The notes beneath the pieces were generated by a model. That model was not told where the DNA came from and made no database searches. It was given only the letters and a program-made list of their open reading frames with translations. A DNA stretch of 64,000 nt from Druceiella hillmani (taxonomy: Eukaryota > Arthropoda > Insecta > Lepidoptera > Hepialidae), in the NCBI GenBank assembly GCA_039881145.1, contig JAYKKI010000037.1, forward strand, positions 18,850,501-18,914,500. The letters run 5' to 3'. Position numbers and translations under genes: made by a program. Numbering within the stretch: the stretch's first letter is position 1; each line of letters opens with the position of its first letter. Of the stretch, positions 1 to 13,690 are shown one piece after another.

Positions 1-1086
1 ATTAGAAAATTGGACCAAAATGTGTTTTTCGAATGGCAAGAAATTTCTTCGAAACTATTAAATTTGCTTCCGCAAAATAATTTTCTATATCATAATATTA
101 AGAAAAAAAATGTAATGATGTTTCATAGGGCTTAACATAAAATAAGTTTATGCTTTCTTTTCATATAGGTTTATGGAAAAAGCCGAGTTCTTAATATTTT
201 CATTTGTAGAATAAAACCCGCCAGAGCACAAAAATCCTTACCATGAGTAAAATCGAGCAATTTCACGAACATTTCGCAAAGTTTCTGCAAATATTCTTTT
301 TATTCAGCCGGGAAGCGACCTTTGAAATTGTATTCAGTTCGACTCGAAAAAAGTGGAGGTATTATTTTTTTGCAATAAGCTTTTTGTTGACATACTTTTG
401 AATTATTGTTAATATTAAACTAAATTATATTTTTTTGTCAATGCTCACCTAATTATATGAAACGAAGATCCCGTGAGTTTAAAAACCACGATTCCACATT
501 ATTTTAATCGATTTTATAGGAACTTATTATCTGCAGAACGAAGCAAAGATAAAGATAGAACTAATAGAGGACAGAGAAATATTTAAAAAAATTACTAAAA
601 ATTATAAGTTCATAACTTATTTTTTATAAATAAAGTTTTCAAAAATGTTATGAGGTAAAAATTACTAGGAAGAATAATCTAGCTAAAATCCAATCAAATA
701 TATAATGCAATCGAATGTCGGTTCATATGATGAATTAGAGAAAATGTTTACCGTGATATTACAATTAGAATGGGACTAAAATATATAATAGACTTGCTAC
801 ATTGACTATAATATAGTTCAATAGAAATTCCAGTCTTCATTTTTTTTATTTCTTTTACTGAAAAATAAATAAATAATGGACCATCAAATTGTTAAAAGCG
901 CTATTACGCATGAAGCTGTAACTCGTATCTATTTTATTTATTTTGCACTGAGGCTATACTAAAAAGAACATGATACTAATAAGGACTGTTTAAAAAGATA
1001 TGCTCTATAAAATTTGTTGGTATGGTCAATAAATATTTTAGTGAAATTCCATTATTTTGACGTTTGTGAAAAAATGCCAGGCCATA
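1..1086. other. AT-rich DNA, no feature recognised
   Basis: No open frame with recognisable protein similarity, no RNA gene and no clear repeat was seen on either strand. The stretch around 195-350 is somewhat less AT-rich but matches nothing I know. Confidence 0.5.
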
Positions 1087-1131
1087 TTCACAATTAAATG
1101 AAACTACGTGATGTAGTATTATTTCTGCTAT
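1087..1131 (-). repeat. Penelope-like element terminal fragment (short copy)
   Basis: These 45 bases match 40722-40766 with one mismatch and contain a small hairpin (ACTAC...GTAGT). At the second location the same sequence lies just downstream, on the minus strand, of a hammerhead-ribozyme fold typical of Penelope-like retroelement termini. I therefore read this as a truncated copy of the same family in the same orientation. The ribozyme itself is absent here. A small open frame beginning at 1098 overlaps it and is not considered a gene. Confidence 0.5.
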
Positions 1132-2146
<1,015 letters not shown>

Positions 2147-2489
2147 ATGTTAGCTTATTCATTTTGAAAATTGCAATTTTGTATATTTCTATTTATTTAA
2201 TTCTACTTTTTTCTTCGTTTTCTCTACGTTTAATTTATATTTTGTTAATTCTGTCCTGGTTAAATATTGACTTCCAAATCTTCCATTTATTAGTTTCATT
2301 CCTGCTCCTCTCCCAGCGATTCCTGTTCTCCTCTCTCTTTCGTTTTGGATGACCTTGAGCCATTTATTGATGCCTTTAATACAATCACACACGATATTCT
2401 TCAGTATGTTTTTTTTCTCGCAGCTTTTCTGAGTTGCATTTCTGTCATATCAATACTCAGAGTATTCCATCGCATTACTCGCATCTTAT

Positions 2490-4460
2490 TATTTTAAAAA
2501 TTTAAATATGCATGTTTGTCTAATTAGCGAAACCTGGCTTAAACCTTCACTACCCTCTAATATTTATTCGCTTTCATGTTTCATAATAATCCGTAATGAC
2601 CGCCATTATGTCATTACGGATTATCGCGGTAGTAGGTTGGCATTCTATATTCGAGATGATCTTACTTTTAAAATTATCGTGAAATCCCCGACCAACTGTT
2701 CGTCTACAATGGAATACTTATTTATTGAAATTACTTTCTTCGGAATGAAAGTACTCCTAGGAGTTGTGTACCACCTGGTATTTCATATTTTGGTGATTTT
2801 AACAGTATTATTGACAGTCATAGACTATTATATCCCCATATGTAATTATGGGCGACTTCAATACCTGTTTGTATAAAAATGGTATGAGAAGTATAGCTTT
2901 GGAACATTGTAAATGCTGGAAAGCTCACGATTCTTCCATCCATTGCTACCTTCTACTAGGTAAATTGTCTCTCCCGTTTTAATCCTTCTATTTTATCCTC
3001 CCCTAAAAGAGTATATTTCTACGGTCAGTTTCCTGCTCATGGGCTCTCAGACTATGGCCTAATTTACGTATCGTATAAATTGCGTAGTCTTAAACCATCT
3101 CCTAAAATTTCAAATACCATAGTACCTCAATAGCGTTAGTGAAAAATATATATGATATAAATTTAGCCATGAATAACATTCAACTCACAATACTTGTACT
3201 TCTTGACTCCAGCAGTGCATTATATTCCGTTGACTTTGATATTTTATTAACTTGTCTGAAATCTTTGAATATATCTCAACTCTCATTAGAATGGTTTAGC
3301 TCATATCTATATGGACTTTGGAAATCTGTGTAGTCTTCAGATGCGTTCTCTGAATGGATCGACTTATCAGCTGATGTGTTTCAATCAGGGATTCTTTCTC
3401 CACTTTTTTTATAAATATTCATTGAAGGGGTTGTTGGGAACATATATATAAATTATCGTCGTTACGCTGATGATTTAGAAATATATGCCCATACTGATAT
3501 AACCTTCACACTGACCGTTATCAATACCCTCAATGAAGACCTCACTTCAATCGGCCATTCAATAGCCGTGTTAGTTACTCTAACTAAGCCTTAAGCTATC
3601 ATAATTGGTAGTCAAAAACTGCTTTCTAAGATCAAATCTGCCGTATCTAATATTAAATGACACACCAATTTCATTTACGTTAACTGTTAGAAACTTGGGT
3701 CTGCTGATTGATCAAAATTTTAGCTGGCAGCCTCAAGTAAATGGTGTCAATCGTCGTATCTTCGGCAGAATGCACTACCTCAGGCATCTTTAAAAAAATT
3801 TTTGACGTTCAAACCAAAGCTCACTTCTGCCTAACACTCTTACTGCCACTGCTTGACTACGAAGGTGTATGTTATCCAGACCTTGCTGAGTATCGCCATA
3901 TAAAATTTGAAGGCCTACAAAATGTGTGTATCCGTTTTGTTTTTGGTTGCAAAAATATGAGCATATATATCAATTGAGAGCGCAACTTAAATGGACCCAA
4001 GTCCGTAATGGGCACTATCTTCATATCCTTAAACTTCTCTACAATGTTTTGAATAATACTACTCATCCAATTTATCTTAGAAGCAGATTTAGTTGCTTAC
4101 CTGCACACGGTATAGGGCTACGCTCTAAACAGCAGCTCAATCTCCTTTTTCACAAACATACAACCAACCACCTATTACGAAAAGTCCTTCGTTGTCCAAG
4201 CTATTAGGCTTTGGAATTTACTAGACCCGGATACCGGGAACTCGCCTCATAATCTCAAAGATAGTCTGAAAAAATCCTTTCTCTCATATTCCCTTTCTCC
4301 TACCGTTCCTAATTCCATTTTGTTTCCCATTTTCCTTGTTCCCAATCATGTCACGATTTATAATTAACCGTTTTTGTTTGCATTATTCATATGTAGCTTA
4401 GTTTTACTTATTACTATTTTATGTCATTTGTTATATCCTGTGTGTCGTTTTTTTATTAAA
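2490..4460 (+). pseudogene. Jockey-like non-LTR retrotransposon ORF2 relic (endonuclease + reverse transcriptase)
   Basis: ORF2 of a LINE encodes an apurinic-like endonuclease (EN) that nicks the target and a reverse transcriptase (RT) that copies the RNA there. Here the EN starts with a LISETWLKP motif (about 2520-2547). It continues with RNDR and RG motifs, has GDFN at 2851-2862 in another frame, and ends with an HGLSDY motif at 3038-3055, where the usual SDH histidine is Tyr. The RT begins directly at its first catalytic motif (LLDSSSA, about 3196-3216). YADD is intact at 3463-3474, followed by thumb-like LGLLIDQNFSW and a carboxy-terminal segment rich in Leu and His to about 4340. All three forward frames are needed, with many stops. 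About 3090-3178 is far too short for the normal EN-RT linker plus the first RT motifs, so several hundred bases have been lost. Clade assignment to Jockey is by motif memory. Confidence 0.85.
2586..2624. repeat. 15-bp inverted repeat, 9-nt loop, inside the LINE endonuclease
   Basis: Arms 2586-2600 and 2610-2624 are perfectly complementary around a 9-base spacer. It lies just after the RNDR motif of the endonuclease, where the family has no reason to keep a palindrome, so it probably arose by a local templated mutation. Confidence 0.85.
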
Positions 4461-4735
4461 GTCTTTTACCGTCATCCAAATCACAAAATGTTTATATTCA
4501 ATGAATGTGGTTGACTGGAAGAGATTTCTATTTTAGCAATAAATCCGCCAAATGTATATATTATATGTACATTAAAGTATGAATACATTTTTGATGTCAT
4601 TTAATAATCAATAGATCAAAATTATAAAATTGAAAATAATGAAAAATATTTTTGTGTCGCAACAATTGCATAACATTTTTTTATGAATTTTATTCTCATC
4701 TTTGTCTATGCTTGCCTTAATAATTGAACATCACA

Positions 4736-4748
<13 letters not shown>

Positions 4749-4806
<58 letters not shown>
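4749..4806. repeat. (TA)n microsatellite
   Basis: About 58 bases of TA with one G interruption, shortly downstream of the LINE relic. Confidence 0.95.
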
Positions 4807-5229
4807 GATAGATTCACATGTAAATGACACATTTACAATCATTAATACACTAGTACTGACAGCGCTTGTAGTGTGCATCTAATTTATGGCCTATTTGTAT
4901 TAATTGATCAAGTTAATTTTTTTTGTATTAATTACGATTTCATCTATTGACCAGACCGGCTAACTAAAATGACTTTCACATGTGGCATTATTAAGGTAGC
5001 AGTAAACTCGTGAACGTTATTTAATATCTACTAGTCTTTTGCCGTTTCACATATGTTTCAGTTTGTCTAATTGGTTTCTGTGTGTAAATTAAAATTATTG
5101 CCTAAAATATAATTTTTAGATGAATAAGAATTGAAATGCAAAAGGATTTTCTTTCCTAATATATATTTTCATAAATATTTTCAATGTACGGATAGAAAAA
5201 TTATACAGTTTTATTATCCAAATTAATGC
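4807..5229. other. AT-rich DNA, no feature recognised
   Basis: No coding, RNA or repeat signal was identified between the TA tract and the tandem array that follows. Confidence 0.5.
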
Positions 5230-6720
5230 ACTGCTAAAATATGTTTGTTTTTTTTTCTATCACGTTACAAAAGAGCAAAGAATTGACGTGATATTTTGCT
5301 CATAAATAGCAAGGGATTGGGAAATGTTGTAGGTTATTTTTATTACGGAATAACTTAATTTGAATCTGGAAAAGTACACAGAATGAAATCAAAAACGACG
5401 TTGCAAGAAAGCAGTGAGCTGGCGTGATTTGTCAATCATTATACACGCAATATAAAGGAGTAACAAAATCACTCAGTTTAATCCTTAATTTAGAGTCCTA
5501 CTTATAATATTATAAATGCAAATATGTTTCTGTTTGTCTTTCTTTTAGGTCATAGCTGAACAACGTACGAACATCGACGTGATTCTTTGCCCAGGTATAG
5601 TTTCAAATTACATTTTTATGCCTTTAAACCTTATTCTAACTAATACTATAATCTTAATATAAGAAATGTAGAAGAGTATTTGTTTATCATTCTTTTCCGC
5701 CATAAAATAACTACGAATTGACGTGATTTTTTGCACAGTGATAGTTGGCGGGTTAAGAAATGACATAGGCTACATTCCAACCCAGGAAATTTTATACTAA
5801 CTAATTTTACAATCCCAACTAATATTAAAAATCCAAAAGTGTGTTTCTTTGTTGTTCTTTTACAACACAACGGAGCGACGCATCAGAGCCACTTTTTTGT
5901 GAAGATCGTTGGTGTACCGGAAAATTAGACATGCTACCTTCCCACCAGGTAAATTTTATCTTAACTAATACTACAATCCCAACTCAAAATATGAATGTGA
6001 AAATGTGTTTGTTTGTCCTTTTTCACGTAACAACGGAACAACGAATCGATATGATTTTTTGCACAGTAATTGATAGACTCGATAATGGCACATACTACTT
6101 TTGTCCCGGAAAAACTCATCCTAATATTATAATCATAACTATTAAAATAAATGAGAGTGTGTGTTTTTTGTCTTTCTTTCATATTGGACCACACCAAAGA
6201 ATCGAATAGTTTTTTGCATGGGGATAATTGGTAGGCTAGGAAGTGATATAGACAACTATTTAATCCAAAAGAAATATTCTAATAGGACATTCCTAACTAA
6301 AATTTAAAATGCGAAAGTGATTTTGTTTGTTCTTCATTCACGTCACAATGGAGCAATAGATCGACGTGATTTTTTGCAAGGACAAAGTTAGTGAACCGAA
6401 AAATGACATAGGAAACTTTTCATCTCGGAAAATGTCATCCTAAATAATTCATCCTAAAAAATTATTTTAAATTCAAAATTGAATTTTTTCGCTATCCTTC
6501 ACGTCCCAATGGAGCAATAAGTCGACGTAACTTTTTGCACAGAGATAGCTGGCGTATAGAGTTGTGATGTACGATATTTTTTACGGCTAATTTTCAGGAC
6601 AACTCATTCCTACGAGGATATTATTATTTGAACCAAAAAATGTACAATGAGCATAACAAAGCAATGTCACAGCGAAGTTACAGATAGATGTGATTTTCGT
6701 AAATGCTACATAGGCATTAA
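5230..6720. repeat. Diverged tandem array, ~145-163 bp units, about ten copies
   Basis: A degenerate core (a TCGACGTGATTTTTTGCAC-like word, preceded by 'acaacggagcaacga'-like sequence) recurs near 5287, 5422, 5572, 5715, 5878, 6041, 6199, 6358, 6521 and 6682. Spacings are mostly 158-163. Each core is followed by 'gatagt-tgg', 'gaaatgacataggctac', then 'ctaactaat-ctacaatcccaac' and a 'gtgtttgtttgtc' segment, so whole units repeat, not only the core. Copies differ at many positions, so the array is old. The core resembles a dispersed repeat family common in insect genomes (from memory). Small open frames inside it on both strands (5646-6209) have no recognisable product and are by-products. Confidence 0.85.
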
Positions 6721-8054
<1,334 letters not shown>

Positions 8055-8055
8055 T

Positions 8056-8121
<66 letters not shown>

Positions 8122-8127
8122 TATACA
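8055..8127. repeat. (TA)n microsatellite
   Basis: Roughly 70 bases of TA with a few interruptions near the ends. Confidence 0.95.
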
Positions 8128-8288
8128 AACATCACGGAATAAAGTTTTGTAAAGTTTTATTTTATAATAACGCATCAATATTGAGTATTTAACCAAATTG
8201 AACTTTACAAAATTATTCCTGTGTTTATAGAATTTTTATAATGATGATGAAAAAGGTTTTTCAAATTATTTGATTTGTATTAATATTT

Positions 8289-8320
8289 GACTACTTTAAG
8301 AGAGAGAGACTACTTTAAGA
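8289..8320. repeat. Short 19-bp tandem duplication
   Basis: GACTACTTTAAGA occurs at 8289 and again at 8308, separated by a GAGAGA run. It is too short to classify. Confidence 0.7.
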
Positions 8321-9292
8321 GTTACAGTCAAAAATATAATGCTCAAAGGTTACAAAGGGTTCAATCTGTTATAATTATAAAAATAATACAGTTAGTACTT
8401 CATTCGAATCATCTAGATCTCTGAACTGAATTTTTCAGTTAAACATTTTCTAGCGATATCATGTGGATTGTGAACCGTGTTTTGCCTCACAAATTAACTA
8501 GAGATAAGTAAAAGTTGCGATCTCGATAAAATTATTTGAAACTTTCATGCTGACACGAACTTACGGCGGTATTGTGAGGAAATAATAAACTCGGGTATAT
8601 AATAAACTCGGTAATAATAAACTCGGGATATGAAATTCAGTGCAGTTTTTAATTTGTGTTCAGCGATTCGTTCGATTGCACTTGTCTTTTATAACTATAA
8701 GGTTTTCAGTCGTGTTACATCATAATATATTATGTGTCTTCATGAAAGTAAAAATTATTGGAAGTTAGTTTGATTTGCAGAATGGAGTTATAGGAAACTA
8801 GCACATAAATATAGTTCACATATAGAAATATGATTTGGACTCTCTAATTCAGAGTGAAACGCAGAACTCTTATAAAACCTTCGTTGCAACGGGATGAAGT
8901 CGAAGGGAAAACGATAACCGAACGAAATTGAAGGAATTTATTGTATGTTTCATTCAGGAAAAACAGTGAATCTATGTTCGAATATTTGTAAAAACTAGTC
9001 TTCATTAAAAATTCCAGGATTAGGTAACTTACGGGTTTTGAGTGGAAGTAATTTGTAAATAAAAAAAATCAACTTGCCCTTATAGCCCTCCCCCCCCCAG
9101 CAAAAATTTGAAAAGACGCGTCTCTAAATAATCAATCCAAACACCAGATTTTATGTTTCTACACCAGACCCATCATCATATATTCCCGTTAGGGCGAATT
9201 AAAATCATTTCTAAGTGGCGATCTACGTTACAGAGGGAATCTACATGCAAAATCTTAAGTTTCTTGACTCAGCGATAGCTGGACATGAATAT
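8321..9292. other. AT-rich DNA, no gene recognised; small repeats only
   Basis: Contains the tandem block at 8581-8629 and a run of ten C at about 9091-9100 within an otherwise AT-rich context. Such C-runs occur near the ends of some insect mobile elements, but nothing else here identifies one. Confidence 0.4.
8581..8629. repeat. Three tandem copies of an AATAAACTCGG motif
   Basis: The word AATAAACTCGG is repeated three times within 49 bases with short variable spacers. Confidence 0.8.
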
Positions 9293-9845
9293 AAGTCCGT
9301 CAGTCAGTTTCTCCTTTTATACATAAATATTATCTAAACTATTTAATGGAATTTAGTATGATATTCATAACCATAAAATAAATTTCTCAATGAATGTCGT
9401 TTTTTTATACCACAAATTTCTCCAATAGTGCTGCTTGAAATTTTGCTTGTGTATTATAAATGACTTTCAAACCCAAGAACAACGAATAGGAAATATGAAT
9501 ATAATAGAGCTAAAGCGTTTTACAAAGTTGCTCAATGAATACAAAAGTCATTAAAGTGCTAAAATAAGAAATAAAATATAAATAAAGTCCATCAGTCAGT
9601 CTCTCTTTTTATACATAAACATTATCTAAACTATTTTATGGATTTTAGTATGGTATTCATAATCATAAAACAAATTTTTCAATGAATGTCGCTTGTATTA
9701 TATCAAATTTCTCTAATAATGCTGCTTGAAATTTTGCTTGTGCATTATAAATGGCTTTCTAACCCTAGAACCCCGAATAGGTAATATGAATATAATAGAG
9801 CTTAAGTCTTTTACAAAGTTTCCTCAATGAATAAAAAAGTAATTA
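9293..9845. repeat. Direct duplication, period ~292 bp
   Basis: About 260 bases starting at 9293 (AAGTCCGTCAGTCAGT) recur from about 9585 with the same internal order: 'atctaaactattt-atgga', 'caatgaatgtcg', 'ctgcttgaaattttgcttgtg', 'gaataggtaatatgaatataatagagct'. Divergence is by scattered substitutions and one-base indels. The second copy runs into the 30-bp minisatellite. No coding potential is apparent. The unit may be a fragment of a dispersed repeat that duplicated in place. Confidence 0.85.
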
Positions 9846-9905
9846 AAGTTTCCTCAATGAATAAAAAAGTAATTAAAGTTTCCTCAATGAATAAAAAAGT
9901 AATTA
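9816..9905. repeat. 30-bp minisatellite, three identical copies
   Basis: Three consecutive perfect 30-base units at 9816-9845, 9846-9875 and 9876-9905, each containing TTTCCTCAATGAATAAAAAA. The single ancestral unit corresponds to a 'tgctcaatgaatacaaaagtcatta' segment at the end of the upstream 292-bp copy, so the triplication is younger than that duplication. Confidence 0.95.
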
Positions 9906-10742
9906 AGTTAAAAAAAAAAATTAAATATAACTTAAATATTTTAGTAAAAATATTTCTTTAAATTCTCAGTAAACAGAATTAAAAATATAAGTGACATCGG
10001 ACGGAAAAAATGTTGAAACAATACTTGAGAGAAACGAAATATATTCTTTCTAGATTATTTGCTAAATAAGATTTTCTTAATTATCTTCGATTATCATATA
10101 AATGAAAACTGCAAAGATACGTATCGATTACTTTATGCAACTCCTTTCCGGTCTAAAGTACATTAAGTTAAAATTGTATCTATGTATAATACGTTATTAA
10201 GAAAAGTAGAAAATGTTTTAACCTGAAGTTTTTTATTTCACAAATAAAAAATATATCGTAATATAAAAAAGAAAAATAATAAAAATATTTAGCAATATTG
10301 ACGATTATTTTCCGATAAAAAGCCCAATTCTAAGATTAATAATTGCATCAATTAGACAATGTGAAGCTCCGCGAATTATAATAGTTATTACCGGTTCGGT
10401 AACCTTCCTTGTTAAATACTCAAAGAATTATTGTGTTTATGGGGGGAAGTCACATTAATATTGCTATAGGAATAACGTTATGTAATGAGATATCTCTTCA
10501 ACCAATTTTCAAATAAGTAAGTATAAAAACAAATTAAAATTTAATTTGATAATAGCTATTAATAACTGTTTTAATATTAAGTATTTAATTATAGCTTTTT
10601 ATAAATGCATATTGCTTTTATTGGCTTCGTTATATTTGAACAAATTAGTTAGCCGCGCAGAAAGTAAACAATTCTAGACAATTTTGTTTGTACTTTGAAA
10701 GGACATTTTTTATTTGATCTAGCAAAGTTTTAGAATATTTAT
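9906..10742. other. AT-rich DNA, no feature recognised
   Basis: No coding or structural signal recognised. Confidence 0.5.
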
Positions 10743-10862
10743 ATATGTATGTGTGTGTGTGTGTGTGTGTATGTTTATGTATGTGTGTGTACGTGTGCGC
10801 GCCTGTTGTGTGTGTGTGTGTGCGTGTGTGTGTATGTGTGTGTGTGCGTGTGCGTGTGTATG
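10743..10862. repeat. Imperfect (TG)n tract with CG interruptions
   Basis: About 120 bases of alternating purine-pyrimidine sequence, mainly TG with TA and CG steps, of a kind that can adopt left-handed helix. A 167-codon open frame enters through this tract and only its downstream half resembles protein-coding sequence. Confidence 0.95.
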
Positions 10863-10959
10863 ACTATTATGTTTTTGTCATTCATTCGAATACAATGAAC
10901 CATATCGCACTTATTACGCTATGTCAGTATCTAGAACGGAGAACAACAATAATTCTTGC

Positions 10960-11250
10960 AAGGCTATGGGCAGATGAAAACGCTGAAAGAATTCGGAGAA
11001 ATCCACTTCAAAACCAAAAAGTCATGGCCCGCGAGATTATAATTCCGCTAAAAATCATCTCTTGCATCATAAACCAAGATCTTGTCAGATCCAAAATGTC
11101 AAGTTTGAGCTTCTCAAAAAATACCAGACAGCAATTGACGAAAGAGAGAACGAATCCGTCGCTCGTACAAAGTGTACACTTCAAAATTTCAAGAAACTTC
11201 ATAAGAAATTGTAAGAGTGAGAAGAGGCACATTGGCCGATTTCGATGATA
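10960..11250 (+). pseudogene. Tc1/mariner-type transposase fragment (DNA-binding domain)
   Basis: The frame reads ERIRRNP, then QKVMARE, IISCIINQDL and SSLSFSKNTRQQLTKER. This order matches the second helix-turn-helix region of Tc1/mariner transposases, whose consensus runs roughly RIRRNP...RKMARELGIS...ILK.DLGL followed by a basic, Leu-Thr-containing linker. No upstream first helix-turn-helix, no catalytic domain and no terminal repeats were found nearby, so this is an isolated exon-sized remnant. The frame stays open to 11246. Family membership rests on motif memory; subfamily unknown. Confidence 0.55.
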
Positions 11251-11535
11251 ATTCAGTCGCGGGAGTGGTGTAACATACAGTGGCATTCAAGCAAACAAGA
11301 GATTAAACACGTGCAGCTAAAGAGATCATTTCTACAAAATAAAGAAACCACTAAAATATATTGTCGGTGGGAAAATATCATTGACTCATTTTGAAAAAAA
11401 TTAATCTCTGTTTTTTAAACTACCGGTTGTGTAATTTGTACGGCGACAAAAAGGAAAGTAGGAACTTTGAGGCTTTCAAAACTAATTTCCTGCAAATAAC
11501 AGCCTTCATACCTTGGGTAAGGGTGAGAAAACATA

Positions 11536-11625
11536 CAATCACACGCACGCACGCACACGAACTTATGCACGCACGCCCTCACGCCCGGAAGCATGCACGC
11601 ACGCATTCATGCCCGCACATAGCAT
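11536..11625. repeat. Imperfect (ACGC)n tract
   Basis: About 90 bases built mainly from CACG/CGCA words with interruptions. The two short open frames that cross it on opposite strands (Ala-Arg-Thr-His type repeats) are artefacts. Confidence 0.9.
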
Positions 11626-11970
11626 CCAGTAAACCCCAATATTCGCAAAAAATTTAACTTTTTGCAACATGATATATCCCGCATCAAATCATCTTAAGTT
11701 ATGGAAAAAATTAATTCCAGGACAAATGTCCACCTTTTTCATAAAATGGAACTAGTTGAGAACATGTGAATAACCACTAAGTTGATCTACCATTACGCAT
11801 TGGCAACTTTCACTTTCACTGGTATAAATTAGTGAGGTGAATGAAAACGTAACCAACATTCTTGCTTTTGATATTTTACTTATACTTATTTTTTATTTGT
11901 CTGACAACAAGAAATTTACGACAAAATTAAATTAAAAATTTAGTTTAAATATATTTAACATAATAACAGT
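11626..11970. other. AT-rich DNA, no feature recognised
   Basis: Nothing supportable seen. Confidence 0.5.
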
Positions 11971-11971
11971 A

Positions 11972-12060
<89 letters not shown>
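11971..12060. repeat. (TA)n microsatellite
   Basis: About 90 bases of TA, bounded on both sides by TAATAACAG, which suggests a small duplication around the array. Confidence 0.95.
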
Positions 12061-12061
<1 letters not shown>

Positions 12062-13599
12062 TAACAGTCGAAAATGAATATATTTAAAATAATTGAATTA
12101 TTTTTGTTGTATTTGTTATGTTATGAGAAATAAGTTATGTACATTAGTGTATATTTTGATACCAAATAAATACAATAAAACATAACGTCCATTTCCTGAA
12201 ACATTCAAATATTTTTATCTCTACCGACTTGATTTTGAATATAATCGGTCGAAGTTTATATATAACGTTTAATTAATTTTATAATAATTTTCTAATGTAA
12301 ATTGAGTATTTAAATTTCAAATTTTTCATTGCTTTTATTTATTTTTTCACTCAAGAACAGAATGAAAGATTTTAATGATATTACATATGTTATTATCTCA
12401 GTTCAAAGAAATATGTACTGTAACTGAATATATATTTTTCTATACTCAAATGAAATAAAATTTTTCAAAATGGTTAAATTTATCACATTTAACCCAAAAC
12501 AAATATAGAGTTTGGAAAGGTCAGCCTAATGAGCATACCTGGTATAACTGACATACATCTATACGGAGAAAAGTGCTGCTTTTCGTTTAACAACAAGGTA
12601 TGCTCATCGTTCCTATGGAATAGCATTAATATATATCCTTACAGTGTCAATAATAACTATCTTCTACGTTTTATAGAATATATGGACATTCTGAGACATC
12701 TAGACTTCGGCTCTATCTTTTTCGTGATTACTTTTATGATTTGTGTGCTCTATTTCATTTTAAGTAAATAATTAAGGTCTAAACTTATACACGGAAAAGA
12801 AATATTTTCCTTTAAGTAATAACGTGGCCTTTATGTCGTTTTACATTTCGAAATTTTGAATTTGACTACATGTATATAAAATTATTCACCAGATATCAAC
12901 ACGAGTTCAATATATTATTAATTCCTAGTGATATGCCATCAGGGAGAGATTACAGTTAAAACTCGATTTGTAATTAATAAAATTCGAATACGAAACTTTT
13001 GAATGAGTATGATTCGTCGCTCTGTTTGATAGAATTTATTATTGTTAATTCGACGTTTTTTTATTATGATTCTTTATTTCATTCTTTTTCTCACTCTTAA
13101 TTCTATAGAATATTAATTGATATATATATATGTCACACAGTAAGTACATTACAAATTTAAAAATTATATACTGGTATTTGGCCGCATAATTTTTACAGTA
13201 TTGGCTATTTAAAATAAATCAATAAAAAATAGGAACTAAAATTCCAATGCCGGACACATTGAATTTTTAGTTTCAATTGCCCTTCGGAAGTGGCGTTAAA
13301 ATATATTTTTTCTAAATTGTATTAAAATATCTCATGTTAAATAAACCTAACCGCAATCTAAAACTGGCTGAAATTTACAGATTTTGCTATTAGTTAATGG
13401 TGATCTTTAACGGCCACAAGGTATCCATAAAATTAATACATAAAAAATGTTAATACAGATATCAAGAATTGAAGCAGAAGCTGTTACAAATACAAAATGC
13501 AAATATAAAATTGCTTTTAGAAACCATCAAAATCTCCCATATTTCTTTTTGAAAAATCTTGTTACGAACAATCGTACCCTTGAATTCCGATTGAAAATG
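12061..13599. other. AT-rich DNA, no gene recognised
   Basis: An 80-codon frame at 12529-12771 ends in a hydrophobic stretch but has no recognisable relatives, and in DNA of this composition such frames arise by chance. No other signal was seen. Confidence 0.4.
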
Positions 13600-13690
13600 A
13601 CTACCCCTTCCGTTTCCGCTTCCTCTTACGAAAGTCGGCAATTGAACAGGAAATTGATTTCTTTGCTTACCGATTCAAATTCCTTGCGCT
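13600..13690. repeat. Dispersed repeat fragment, copy 1
   Basis: A 19-base word (13638-13656, GCAATTGAACAGGAAATTG) is identical to 34576-34594. The flanks also share short C/T-rich words (CTTCCG before; TTGC, AAATT, TTCCT after). The core contains the inverted pair CAATT/AATTG. It is a probable short interspersed repeat of unknown class. Confidence 0.45.

Noticed and set aside
12529..12771. 80-codon frame with a hydrophobic C-terminus, possible tail-anchored protein
   Set aside because: Length is within chance expectation here and nothing else supports coding.
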